From contig SHYX01000023.1 of NCBI GenBank assembly GCA_009692585.1, positions 10,884 to 74,883 of the forward strand: a DNA stretch of 64,000 nucleotides. The letters run 5' to 3'. The stretch comes from Myxococcales bacterium (GTDB lineage Bacteria > Myxococcota > UBA796 > SXON01). Positions within the stretch are counted from its first letter, which is position 1, and each line of letters starts with the position of its first letter. Under the pieces are notes generated by a model. That model made no database searches and was not told where the DNA came from. It was given only the letters and a program-made list of their open reading frames with translations. Made by a program: the position numbers and the translations under genes. Below are positions 17,219 to 25,515 of this stretch, one piece after another.

Positions 17219-18034
17219 CTACTTCGGCGCTACCGGAGTGGGCTCCGGCGCCTTGGCGTCCGGCGCCTTGGCGTCCGGCGCCTTGGCGTCGTCTTTCGCG
17301 CCGTCGATCTTCTGCTGGGCCGCCTTCGCCTCGGCTTTGTAGTCCTCGACCAACGCGACCTCTTCGGCCTCGTTGGCCTGGGCTACGACGCCGAGCCACG
17401 CGACGAGCAGCTCCCGTTCGCGGGGATCACCGCCCTTGCGGGCCATGATCTTGAGCTGGGCGTCGATCTTCTTGAGCTGAACCAGCGCCGCGCCGATGTG
17501 CTGCCGCGGGGTGACGCCCTCTTCGTCCGGCAACTCCATCGCGTCGTTCAGGATGCCGTCGATCCGCGCCACCGCGGCGTCGGCGCCAGCTTGAATGGCG
17601 TCGGACGAGGAGTACCTGGCGGATGGATCGCCAGCGTGGGTGGACAGCTCCTTGACCGCCGTCGTGGCCAGTACCATCGCCACCTCGTCGAACACCGGGT
17701 CGATCTCCTCCTGCAACATCAGCCGGTAGCCGGGAACCATGGCGATGATCTGGTCCGAGCCGGCGCGCACCAGGTCGGGCGCACCGTCCACAACCAGCAC
17801 ACGCACGTGCTGCGCGGCCTCGGGCACCGCGCCGATGGCGAACCCGCTGGCCGCATGTGCGAGGCCCGTCGGGTCGAGGAGTTCCGAGATCGCCCAGCTG
17901 ACCCACGTCAAGTAGATCGCCACGAAGCCACCGAAGCCCACGCCGAGCTTCATCGTGCGCCGGTTGGCGGCCCCCTCTTTGTCCAACTCGACCTGCAGCA
18001 GGCCCTCAATCTCCGTGACCGCGGCTTCGCTCAT
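17219..18034 (-). CDS. membrane-anchored protein of unknown function, Ala/Lys/Asp/Pro tail
   Basis: 271 aa. A short N-terminal helix precedes one membrane segment (about 30-50, LGVGFGGFVAIYLTWVSWA). The rest is mostly alpha-helical, ending in coiled-coil-like sequence and a tail with three PDAKA repeats plus PEPTPVAPK. The ATG overlaps the stop codon of the upstream gene (18031-18034), so the pair is translationally coupled. The partner is also a single-pass helical protein of similar size, suggesting a heteromeric membrane complex. No family is recognised. Confidence 0.6.
   Translation of the reverse strand: MSEAAVTEIEGLLQVELDKEGAANRRTMKLGVGFGGFVAIYLTWVSWAISELLDPTGLAHAASGFAIGAVPEAAQHVRVLVVDGAPDLVRAGSDQIIAMVPGYRLMLQEEIDPVFDEVAMVLATTAVKELSTHAGDPSARYSSSDAIQAGADAAVARIDGILNDAMELPDEEGVTPRQHIGAALVQLKKIDAQLKIMARKGGDPRERELLVAWLGVVAQANEAEEVALVEDYKAEAKAAQQKIDGAKDDAKAPDAKAPDAKAPEPTPVAPK
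17251..17290. repeat. 15-bp tandem repeat encoding DAKAP units
   Basis: The unit ccttggcgtccggcg occurs twice in full and a third time in part. On the minus strand it encodes the repeated DAKAP of the C-terminal tail. The number of units may vary between strains, as for most short in-frame tandem repeats. Confidence 0.85.
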
Positions 18035-18723
18035 TTGCCACCCCCTTCGAGCCGGGCGTTCATGATTTCGAGGAATAGCTCCATCACCTGCGCGGCCTCC
18101 GGATCGCCGTTCTTCTCACGATCTTCGGCGGAGACCTTGCCCAGCGCCGTCACCTGCTCGTTGATCGACTGCAGCACGTCCATGTGTTCCTTGAAGGTGG
18201 TGTCGAGTTGCCCCTGCGCCCAGAGCTGTGCGGCGACGTTCAGGCGAGCCACCAGCTCGTCGTAGCGGGTCTGATCGTCCGCGAACTGCGGGAACCGCGC
18301 CTTGAGCTTGTCCATGTCCTGTTTCGCCGCCGCGACGAAGGCGGTGTCGAGCGACAGCTTCATCCGCGCGTGCAGATGTTCGGAGAACGCAATGGCCTCC
18401 ACGGCGATCTTGTCGGAGAGCTTCGGCGCGAGCGCCGACGCCTCGGCGGCCAGCGCGGCGCTGAGGGCGGGCGCGGCGTCCCGCGCGATCCCGTCCATCT
18501 CCCGCTGAACCAGCGGCCAGACGGTGGCACTCGTCTGACGGTCCAGCTCGGCCACGAAGGTCTCGACGTCGAAGTTCTTTACCTTGAAGTAGGCATTACC
18601 TACGGCGAGGGCGAACATGCCCAGCACGGCGTAGGTGACGCCGCGGCGGATGTTCGTGCCCTTCTGTCGTTCTGCCGCCAACTGCTCGAGCAGTTGGCGG
18701 GCTCGGCTCGCATCACTCATCAA
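18031..18723 (-). CDS. single-pass helical membrane protein, unknown function
   Basis: 230 aa. An amphipathic N-terminal helix (SRARQLLEQLAAERQKGTNI) precedes one membrane segment (about 28-45, VTYAVLGMFALAVGNAYF). A long helical, extracytoplasmic or cytoplasmic domain follows with many Ala, Glu and Leu. The stop overlaps the next gene's ATG by four bases, so the two are coupled. The architecture (N-terminal helix, one anchor, helical rod) matches its partner. I recognise no family. Confidence 0.6.
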   Translation of the reverse strand: MMSDASRARQLLEQLAAERQKGTNIRRGVTYAVLGMFALAVGNAYFKVKNFDVETFVAELDRQTSATVWPLVQREMDGIARDAAPALSAALAAEASALAPKLSDKIAVEAIAFSEHLHARMKLSLDTAFVAAAKQDMDKLKARFPQFADDQTRYDELVARLNVAAQLWAQGQLDTTFKEHMDVLQSINEQVTALGKVSAEDREKNGDPEAAQVMELFLEIMNARLEGGGK

Positions 18724-18941
18724 CGCTCCTGCGGGTTTTTGCCCTGCGGGGACTGCCGGGCGTCGGGGACTCTACAACGAGTTCGCCGGAAATTGATAGG
18801 TCGGGAGCGAACCAGCGCAACGCCGTATTGTTGGTGCGGTGAAAACGGCGCGCCGGACTATTCTGGCGCCGTTCGGGTGGTCGGGGGGGGGCGCCGGAGG
18901 CCGGAAAGCGAAGCTTGGAGGCCGGAGGAGATGGCGCGGTA

Positions 18942-18970
18942 GGGGGAGAGGGCGGCGAGCCCTCTCCCCC
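18942..18970. other. perfect 11-bp stem-loop upstream of the aminotransferase gene
   Basis: gggggagaggg (18942-18952) pairs perfectly with ccctctccccc (18960-18970) across a 7-base loop. There is no T-run on either side, so it is not a classical intrinsic terminator. It lies 24 bases before ATG 18994 in a 270-base gap between divergent genes and could be a leader structure or a terminator-like barrier. The gap also contains gtcgggggggggcgcc, a G9 run. Confidence 0.5.
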
Positions 18971-18993
18971 CGGTACCGTGTTAGCCGCCCGGC

Positions 18994-20286
18994 GTGCCGA
19001 AACTCGCCGATCACCTCCCCGCCGATTCCCGTCGCTTCGCCGCCGCGGCGCTCACCCGCGTGTCGCGGGAAATGCAAGGCTCGCTGATCCTCGGAATCGC
19101 CGCCGAAGTCCGCGCGCTGGCGGCCTCCGGGGCGGTCGTTTGCAATCTGACGGTCGGCGATTTCGACCCCAAGCAGTTCCCGGTCCCGCGCGTGCTCGCC
19201 CAGGGCGTCAAGGATGCGCTGGACGCCGCCCAGACCAACTACCCTCCGGCGGAGGGCATCCCCGAGCTGCGAAAGGCGGTGTGCGCATGGTACGGGCGTG
19301 CGTTCGGGATCGAGGTGTCGCCCGACTGGGTGGTCATCGCCAGCGGCGCGCGGCCGGTCATGTACGCCACCTACCGGCTTTTCCTGGAGCCTGGGGACAC
19401 CCTGGTGTACTGCGTACCCAGTTGGAACAATGGGTACTACGGCCAGCTCACCGATGCGGTGCAGGAAGCTGTCGCGACGCATGCAGAAAACGACTTCTTC
19501 CCCACCGCGGAGGATCTCGCCGAGCCACTGACCCGTGCGCGCCTGTTCACGCTGAACTCTCCCCAGAACCCGACGGGCACGGTCATCCGTCCCGACCGGC
19601 TGGCCGAGATCGCGCGGCTGGTCGTGCGCGAGAATGTTCGCCGTGCGGAAACCGGGGCGCGGCCGCTGTTGTGGATGTGGGACCAGGTGTACTGGACGCT
19701 CACCTACGGCGACGCGGTGCACGCCCACCCCTGTGCGTTGGTGCCCGAGTGTGCGCCGTACGTCGTGACCGTCGATGCGATCAGCAAGAGCTTCGCCGCG
19801 ACGGGGTTGCGCGTGGGCTGGGCGGTGCTGCCCCCGGTGTTCGCGGAGCGCATGAAGGCCCTGATCGGGCACATCGGTGCGTGGGCGCCGAAGCCAGAGC
19901 AGGTGGCGACCGCAGCCTTACTTGGAAACGACGCGGTCATCAGCGCCTTCACGTCGGAGTTTCGCGCGGCGCTCCGCGAGCGACTCGCGGTGCTCGACGA
20001 GGGCCTGTCCCGGCTTGGGGTGCATCACCTTGTTCCACAGGGCGCGATGTACCTGTCGGTGCGCTTCGACCTGTTCGGGCGACCCGGCAGGGACGGCGCG
20101 CCCATGTCGACCAACGAAGAGGTGCGGCGGTGGCTGCTTCACCGGGCTGGCGTCGCGGTGGTGCCCTTCCAGGCCTTCGATCTGCTGAGCGACACGGGGT
20201 GGTTCAGGATGTCGGTGGGGGCAGTCAGCGTTTCGGCGCTGCGGGCGGCCCTCGATCGGCTCGGGACGGCGCTGGCCGAAGGCTGA
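18994..20286 (+). CDS. class I/II PLP-dependent aminotransferase
   Basis: 430 aa. Fold type I motifs are present: NLTVGDFDP near the N-terminus, NYPPAEGIPELRKAV (about 76), NSPQNPTGTV (about 188), an Asp in MWDQVYWTL (about 230), PLP-lysine loop VDAISKSFAATGLRVGW (about 257) and the substrate-carboxylate arginine in GWFRMSVG near the C-terminus. The aspartate aminotransferase superfamily moves amino groups between amino and 2-oxo acids. The exact substrate cannot be told from the sequence, and the gene stands alone. Between 18724 and its start is a stem-loop but no clear promoter. Confidence 0.88.
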   Translation: MPKLADHLPADSRRFAAAALTRVSREMQGSLILGIAAEVRALAASGAVVCNLTVGDFDPKQFPVPRVLAQGVKDALDAAQTNYPPAEGIPELRKAVCAWYGRAFGIEVSPDWVVIASGARPVMYATYRLFLEPGDTLVYCVPSWNNGYYGQLTDAVQEAVATHAENDFFPTAEDLAEPLTRARLFTLNSPQNPTGTVIRPDRLAEIARLVVRENVRRAETGARPLLWMWDQVYWTLTYGDAVHAHPCALVPECAPYVVTVDAISKSFAATGLRVGWAVLPPVFAERMKALIGHIGAWAPKPEQVATAALLGNDAVISAFTSEFRAALRERLAVLDEGLSRLGVHHLVPQGAMYLSVRFDLFGRPGRDGAPMSTNEEVRRWLLHRAGVAVVPFQAFDLLSDTGWFRMSVGAVSVSALRAALDRLGTALAEG

Positions 20287-20301
20287 TTCCGTGCCGGCCA
20301 C

Positions 20302-20826
20302 CTACTCTGAAATCGGCGTCATCCACAGATACTCCGCAGGCACGCCAAGGCGGGCGAGCGCGCTGTCGTAGCGGTCGCCGATCGCCGTGTCGAACACGAC
20401 GTCGGACGCGGCGTCCACGTAGACCCAACTGCCCTCGGCCAACTCCTTGTCGAGCTGGCCGGGACCCCAGCCGGCGTACCCCAGGCAGAGGTGGAATTCG
20501 GCGCCGGCGCCGATGAGCGCGGCCAGCCGTTCCTTGCTGGGCGAGACCGCCACGTTGCCGGCGCTCCACCCTTCGGGCGCGACGCCCCGATAGAGCACGA
20601 AGCCCGAACCCCGCTCCACCGGCCCCCCCCACAACGCCGGCCGGTTGAGCCGGGGGTTGGAGGGGAGGTCCAGGTGCCCCACCACTTCCCCCACGCGCAC
20701 GCTGGCTTCGCGGGTGATGACCAGGCCGAGCGCCCCTTGGGTCGTGTGCTGAACCAGCAGCACCACCGCGCGCTCAAAGTTGGGATCGCGCATCTGAGGA
20801 CTCGCGACGAGAAGGCCGGGCTCCAC
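20302..20826 (-). CDS. YqgE/AlgH family protein
   Basis: 174 aa from a GTG that overlaps the clpX stop codon (TAGTG), so translation is probably coupled. The family hallmarks are clear: GLLVASPQMRDPNFERAVVLL at the start, GALGLVITREAS, ALWGGPVERGSGFVLY, LCLGYAGWGPGQLDKEL and the closing RYDSALARLGV. YqgE/AlgH (UPF0301) proteins are soluble and widespread, with a putative regulatory role that remains undefined. Location directly after clpX is consistent with a link to proteolysis but does not prove it. Confidence 0.9.
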   Translation of the reverse strand: MEPGLLVASPQMRDPNFERAVVLLVQHTTQGALGLVITREASVRVGEVVGHLDLPSNPRLNRPALWGGPVERGSGFVLYRGVAPEGWSAGNVAVSPSKERLAALIGAGAEFHLCLGYAGWGPGQLDKELAEGSWVYVDAASDVVFDTAIGDRYDSALARLGVPAEYLWMTPISE

Positions 20827-22091
20827 TACGCTCCCGGCGCCCCGGCAACCGGGGTGCGCTCGATCCGAGGCTGTCCGCCGGAGGTGACGACCTCCTCGGT
20901 GATTTCCACTTCCTTGATGTCGTCCTGGCTCGGCAGCTCGAACATGATGTCGAGCATGACCGATTCGATGATGGTGCGCAGGCCACGGGCGCCCGCCTTG
21001 CGGGTGGTGCCCCTCTCGGCGATCGCCCGCAGGGCCTCGGGCGTGAAGCTGAGCTTGACCTTCTCGAACTTGAAGAGCTTCTGGTACTGCTTCACCAGGC
21101 TGTTGCGGGGTTCGGTGAGCACGTGGACCATGTCGTCGACGGTCAGCGCGTTCATGCACGCGATGACGGGGACACGGCCGATGAATTCGGGGATCAGGCC
21201 GAATCGCTCGAGGTCTTCCGGCTGGACGTGCTTCATCAGCGCTTCCGGCTTCTCCCCCTCTTCGCCACGGTTGTGGGTGAAGCCGACCGTCTTGCGCCCC
21301 AATCGGTCCTGGATCAGTTTTTCGATGCCCTCGAACGCGCCGCCGCAGATGAAGAGGATGTTGGTGGTGTCGACCTGGAGGAATTCCTGGTTGGGCAGCC
21401 GCTTGTTGCCCTTGATCTGGATGTTGCAGCTCGTGCCTTCGAGAATCTTCAGCAGGGCCTGCTGAACGCCCTCGCCGCTGACGTCGCGGCTCACGGCGCT
21501 GGAAAAGCTCTTCCGGGCGAGCTTGTCGATCTCGTCGATGTAGACGATGCCGCGTTGCGTCTTTTCCACGCTGTTCCCCGAGGCGTGGAAAAGGTTCAGG
21601 ACGATGTTTTCGACGTCCTCGCCGACGTAGCCGGCTTCCGTCAGGGTGGTGGCATCCGCGATCACGAAGGGGACGTCCAACATGCGGGCCATCGTCTGTG
21701 CCAGGAGCGTCTTGCCGGTCCCCGTCGGGCCCAGCAGCATCACGTTGGACTTCTGGACCTCGACCTCGTCGCCCGGCTTGGTGCCCTTGCTGGCGTTGGC
21801 TTCCAACCGCTTGTAGTGGTTGTAGACCGCCACCGCGAGGCGGCGTTTCGCCGCGTCCTGGCCGATGACGTACTGGTCGAGGAAGGACTTGATCCGCGAC
21901 GGCTGCGGAATCTTGCCCGTACCGAAGTTCACCCCGGTGGTGCCCTTGTTTTCACGGATGATGTCAAGGCACAGGCGGATGCACTCGTTGCAGATATAGA
22001 CGTTCGGTCCGGCAACGATCTTCTCCACGTCCCGCTGGGGCTTGTGGCAGAAGCTGCAGGAGAGGCCCGTGGGACTTGTATACTTCGGCAT
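20826..22091 (-). CDS. clpX: ClpX, ATP-dependent Clp protease ATP-binding subunit
   Basis: 421 aa. The N-terminal zinc-binding domain has four cysteines (CSFCHKP ... CNECIRLC). The AAA+ module has Walker A GPTGTGKT, Walker B/DEID ([12 protein letters not shown]), the IGF-like loop region and sensor [10 protein letters not shown] near the C-terminus. ClpX unfolds tagged substrates and feeds them to ClpP, which is not in this window. ATG 22091 is chosen because it places the zinc domain at the usual distance and has GAGGAG just before it. An in-frame GTG at 22109 is the alternative. Its promoter shares the gap with the divergent J-domain gene. Confidence 0.97.
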   Translation of the reverse strand: MPKYTSPTGLSCSFCHKPQRDVEKIVAGPNVYICNECIRLCLDIIRENKGTTGVNFGTGKIPQPSRIKSFLDQYVIGQDAAKRRLAVAVYNHYKRLEANASKGTKPGDEVEVQKSNVMLLGPTGTGKTLLAQTMARMLDVPFVIADATTLTEAGYVGEDVENIVLNLFHASGNSVEKTQRGIVYIDEIDKLARKSFSSAVSRDVSGEGVQQALLKILEGTSCNIQIKGNKRLPNQEFLQVDTTNILFICGGAFEGIEKLIQDRLGRKTVGFTHNRGEEGEKPEALMKHVQPEDLERFGLIPEFIGRVPVIACMNALTVDDMVHVLTEPRNSLVKQYQKLFKFEKVKLSFTPEALRAIAERGTTRKAGARGLRTIIESVMLDIMFELPSQDDIKEVEITEEVVTSGGQPRIERTPVAGAPGA

Positions 22092-22211
22092 GAACTCCTC
22101 AACGAGCACGCGTCAGCCGGCACCATAAGCGTAGCGGGAAGGCCCCGTCAATCCGGTTCGGCCCTGAATCGTCAGCCTTGAGGGGGCTATGATGCGTTCG
22201 GGAGACCCCGA

Positions 22212-23426
22212 ATGGCGTATCTGGGCGACTACTACGCCGTGCTCGGTGTCGCGCGGGATGCGACCGACGCCGAGGTCAAGGCGGCCTTTCGCAAACTGGC
22301 CCACGAATTCCACCCCGACCGCGTCGGTGACGACGCCTCGAAGATCGAGCGGTTCAAGGCGGTGAGGGAGGCGTACGAGACGCTGGCCGACGCGAAGAAG
22401 CGGGCGTCCTACGACCGCCGGCACGACCGCCGGACTGCCCAGAGCCCTTTTTACGGAAGCCACTGGCGACATGCCGGCCAGCCGGCTGCGGGCGACGGGG
22501 TGGGCACGAAGAAGACGGCGGCGGCGGGGAACAACATCAACCTCGAGGACATCTTCAACGACTTCGGTGGCGTGGATCTCGGCGCCGGACGTCGCGGACG
22601 CACGGAGGGGCCGCCGAAGGCGCGGTCCAGGGGCGCGGGGTTCGACCCCATGCGCGACGGGCCGCGTGGTTTTCGCGAGGCGGCCGACCGCGACAGCTGG
22701 CCGGGCGCCGGCGAAGGCGGCGGAGCGCCTGCGTCCGCGTCCAATCCGCGCGCGCAGGGCTTCGGGTTCTCCGATGGCGGCTGGTCAAGCGGCGCGGACG
22801 CCAAGAAGGCTACTCGACCGGCTGACGCCGCGCGGCGGGACCCCGAAGGGGGTGACGACATCCGCGTGGACGTCAGCATCGCCAGTACGCTGCTCGGGAT
22901 CGGCGGGCTGGTCACGGTAGAGTACCAGCGGCACGTTCGCTCTGACGACGGCGTGTCGCTCCTGTCCATCCGCGAGTTGCACGAGCTGCGTGTGCCGCCG
23001 GACGTGCGCGAGGGCGAGGAGCTGCGCGTGCCCAAACAAGGCCACGCCGGGGGCGGGGGGGGCCCCTACGGGGACCTCGTCGCGACCATGCACATCGTGG
23101 CCGTGGGTCCGCGCATGAAGATGCCCAGGACCGAGGCGCGGGACGCGCCGTCGGGAGAGGTCCTGGTGGTGGACGTGCCCTTCACCGACGCGATCCTCGG
23201 CGGCCGCGTCGAGGTGGAGACCCCACAGGGTCGGGTCCGGCTGTCGATCCCCGCTGGCAGCTCGTCGGGGACGCGCTTTCGGCTACGCGGCAAAGGAAAG
23301 TCGGACGCGACGGGCCAGCCTGGGGACGCCTTTGCCGAGGTGCGCGTGACGGTGCCCAAGGGGCTCGATGAAGAGTCGCGGCTGCTGATCGAGCAGTTCG
23401 CGCAGCGGAACCCGACGACCGAGTGA
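22212..23426 (+). CDS. CbpA/DnaJ-type co-chaperone without zinc finger
   Basis: 404 aa. A J domain (residues 4-72) contains the essential HPD (HEFHPDRVGD) that stimulates Hsp70 ATPase. A long Gly/Arg-rich linker (about 80-215) replaces the zinc-finger region. Two DnaJ C-terminal beta domains follow (DIRVDVSIASTLLG ... VTVEYQRHVRS; LVVDVPFTDAILGGRVEVET; GDAFAEVRVTVPKGL). This is the class II J-protein layout. A TATGAT at 22188-22193 is a possible -10. The hsp70 in this window (57695) is 34 kb away and has its own J partner. Confidence 0.88.
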   Translation: MAYLGDYYAVLGVARDATDAEVKAAFRKLAHEFHPDRVGDDASKIERFKAVREAYETLADAKKRASYDRRHDRRTAQSPFYGSHWRHAGQPAAGDGVGTKKTAAAGNNINLEDIFNDFGGVDLGAGRRGRTEGPPKARSRGAGFDPMRDGPRGFREAADRDSWPGAGEGGGAPASASNPRAQGFGFSDGGWSSGADAKKATRPADAARRDPEGGDDIRVDVSIASTLLGIGGLVTVEYQRHVRSDDGVSLLSIRELHELRVPPDVREGEELRVPKQGHAGGGGGPYGDLVATMHIVAVGPRMKMPRTEARDAPSGEVLVVDVPFTDAILGGRVEVETPQGRVRLSIPAGSSSGTRFRLRGKGKSDATGQPGDAFAEVRVTVPKGLDEESRLLIEQFAQRNPTTE

Positions 23427-24074
23427 TCAGCCGCCAGCGGTGTCCTCGTCGGTGTCGCCGGCGTTGAGCATGGTGAACTCGGGCGTGGCCGGGCATTCGG
23501 CCGGCTCGGTCTCACACTCGCCGGTCGCGCTTTCGTGCCCGCACTTGCTGCTCGCGATGCAGGTCGCGACCGGGACCGCCGGCATCACCAGCAGATTGCC
23601 GAACCACGCCGCCTCTGTCGCGCAGCTCTCTTCGGCGCACGGGAGAATATCGGCGAAGGTCACGGTGCCATCGGCGCGTACGCCCTGCACGTGGAGACCC
23701 GTCTCGCAGGTGGGCGCCGTGTACTCCCAGGCGATGATCACCTGCTCGTCGTCGAAGTCGAGGGTCTCGTGGGCACCAAGCGTGACGCCGATGACCGCCA
23801 GACGGGACTGAAGCGTCGTCCAGTCGTGGAAGACCTCCACCACCGCGTCGGTGACCTCGTCCGCCGACGGTGAAGGGGTCGCGCTCACCGACGGACCGGC
23901 GTCGGACACCAGGAAACGAAGCGCCAGCGTGGCGTCGTCGTCCGGGCACGACGACCACTCGGCGAACCAGCACCGCTCCGGCTGGCATTCTGCCACCGGC
24001 TCGTCGACGATGCAGCCCGCCAGCACGGCGAACATCGCGCGGGTGACGACCTCAGCGCGGACGGGGCGGGCCAT
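23427..24074 (-). CDS. putative cysteine-rich lipoprotein, unknown function
   Basis: 215 aa. An N-terminal signal with VLAGC lipobox (Cys about 21) is followed by a domain containing many cysteines (CQPERCWFAEWSSC, CETG, PCAEESC, CIASSKCGHE, CETEPAEC), consistent with extracytoplasmic disulfides. The C-terminus ends in an Asp/Thr-rich DTDEDTAGG. No family is recognised. Its stop codon directly abuts the stop of the convergent J-protein gene. A shorter start at ATG 24035 would still give a signal peptide. Confidence 0.6.
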   Translation of the reverse strand: MARPVRAEVVTRAMFAVLAGCIVDEPVAECQPERCWFAEWSSCPDDDATLALRFLVSDAGPSVSATPSPSADEVTDAVVEVFHDWTTLQSRLAVIGVTLGAHETLDFDDEQVIIAWEYTAPTCETGLHVQGVRADGTVTFADILPCAEESCATEAAWFGNLLVMPAVPVATCIASSKCGHESATGECETEPAECPATPEFTMLNAGDTDEDTAGG

Positions 24075-24086
24075 CGACGCACGATA

Positions 24087-24311
24087 TCACTCGCGGTAGC
24101 CGAGCTGCTCCAATCGCTCGATCGCCAGCTCCCGCTGCCGGCGTTCCTCGGCGGGAAGGTCGTCGCCGGCCCGCGTCGCGCGTGCGTGTGCCAGCGCCTC
24201 CAGCGCCCCGCGGGCGCGAGATCGTGTACGCGGGTTGGCACTTTCGCCGGGCTCCACCGCGAAGGCGTACAGGCGTGACGAGCCGCCGTCGTCCTCGGTG
24301 ACAGCGGCCAT
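24087..24311 (-). CDS. small ORF, perhaps the end of a frameshifted gene
   Basis: 74 codons from ATG 24311 encode a mostly helical, charged peptide ending in RRQRELAIERLEQLGYRE. Immediately upstream, a second frame reads ATRRIADLKRQLAASKNDVG followed by a Gly/Ala run. The two together look like one helical protein interrupted by a frameshift near 24320. There is no ribosome-binding site at the ATG. The remaining 240 bases to 24551 hold nothing else I can support. Confidence 0.3.
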   Translation of the reverse strand: MAAVTEDDGGSSRLYAFAVEPGESANPRTRSRARGALEALAHARATRAGDDLPAEERRQRELAIERLEQLGYRE

Positions 24312-24551
24312 TGGCGGGCCACGCCGAAACGGTGTCCGCGACCGCGGCGGCCCCGCCGCTCGCACCGCCCCCACCGCCCACGTCGTTCTTGGACGCGGCG
24401 AGTTGCCGCTTGAGGTCGGCGATCCGCCGCGTCGCGGACGCGAGGTCAGTGGCTGGCCTCGTCGGTCCGGCGTGGCCTCGACCCGCGGGCACAGGGCTGT
24501 TCACGCAGGAGCGGGGGGGCACGACGCGCGCCGATTCCGGCGCCGAGCGCG

Positions 24552-25430
24552 TCAGCCAACGAACCGCTGCCCGCTGCCATCCAGCTCGGCGGTCAGCGCT
24601 TCGAGGCGGGCCACCCGCTGCTCCGTGCTGGGATGGGTGCGGAACAAGCTCAGGAAGCCGCGACCCGTGAGCGGGCTGACGATGAACATGTGCGCGGTGG
24701 CGGGCTCGACGTGGTTCGGCACGGCGTGGACACCGACCTCAAGCCGTTGGAGCGCGCGCGCGAGGGGGCGGCCGTCGCCGATGAGGCGGGCGGCGTACTC
24801 GTCGGCCGCGTACTCGCGGGAGCGGCTGATGGCGAGCTGGATCAGGGTGGCGACGAAGGGCGCCAGCAGGATGGTCGCGAGGCTGCCCATGGCGCTGCCG
24901 CGCTCGTCCTCGCTCCCGCGCCCGCCGCCGAAGATGAGCGCCCACTGCGCCCAGTTGGCGAGCATCGCGATCGCGCCCGCGGCGACGGCGGCCACCGCGC
25001 TGATCAGGGTGTCGCGGTTCTTCACGTGGGCCAGCTCGTGGGCCAGCACCCCCCGCAGCTCGTCGATGGGCATGATCTGGAGGATGCCTTCGGTCACGGC
25101 GACCGCAGCGTGGTCCGGGTCGCGGCCGGTGGCAAACGCATTTGGCATCGCGCCGGGCACCACATAGATCTTGGGCATGGGCAGCCGGGCGCGCTCGGCC
25201 AGCTCGGCGACGACGGCGTGGAGTTTCGGGGCTTGCCCTGCGGTCACCTCCTTGGCGCCGTACATGGACAGGACGATGCGGTCGCTGAACCACCAGCTGC
25301 CCAGGTTCATGACGATCGCCAAGCCAAAGGCGAGGATCATTCCAACGTTGCCGCCCAGGCTGCGTCCGACGACGACCAGCAGCGCGGTCAGGAGGGCCAG
25401 GAGGACGGTGGTCTTGATGGAATTCTTCAT
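24552..25430 (-). CDS. htpX: HtpX-like M48 membrane metalloprotease
   Basis: 292 aa. Two membrane segments lie at the N-terminus (TTVLLALLTALLVVVG and MILAFGLAIVMNLGSWWFS) and two more after the active site. The zinc motif is HELAHVKN (about 140), with the third ligand Glu in SREYAADEYAARL (about 220). The C-terminus has THPSTEQRVARLEAL, which is typical. HtpX degrades damaged inner-membrane proteins alongside FtsH. It is divergent from flhA across 85 bases. Length and all motifs match the family. Confidence 0.93.
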   Translation of the reverse strand: MKNSIKTTVLLALLTALLVVVGRSLGGNVGMILAFGLAIVMNLGSWWFSDRIVLSMYGAKEVTAGQAPKLHAVVAELAERARLPMPKIYVVPGAMPNAFATGRDPDHAAVAVTEGILQIMPIDELRGVLAHELAHVKNRDTLISAVAAVAAGAIAMLANWAQWALIFGGGRGSEDERGSAMGSLATILLAPFVATLIQLAISRSREYAADEYAARLIGDGRPLARALQRLEVGVHAVPNHVEPATAHMFIVSPLTGRGFLSLFRTHPSTEQRVARLEALTAELDGSGQRFVG

Positions 25431-25515
25431 GCATCGAGTCTAGGGACGGCAGCCTCGATCGAAAAGGGGATCGTTGGGACGGGATGGGCGACTAAACTAT
25501 TCGTGACCGTGACCG

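Noticed and set aside
18942..18970. intrinsic terminator for a plus-strand transcript
   Set aside because: There is no T-run after the stem on either strand, so it is listed only as a stem-loop.
24052..24522. 157-codon frame on the minus strand as a single gene
   Set aside because: Its second half is Arg/Gly-rich nonsense while a better helical sequence lies in another frame. Only the short end is listed, with low confidence.
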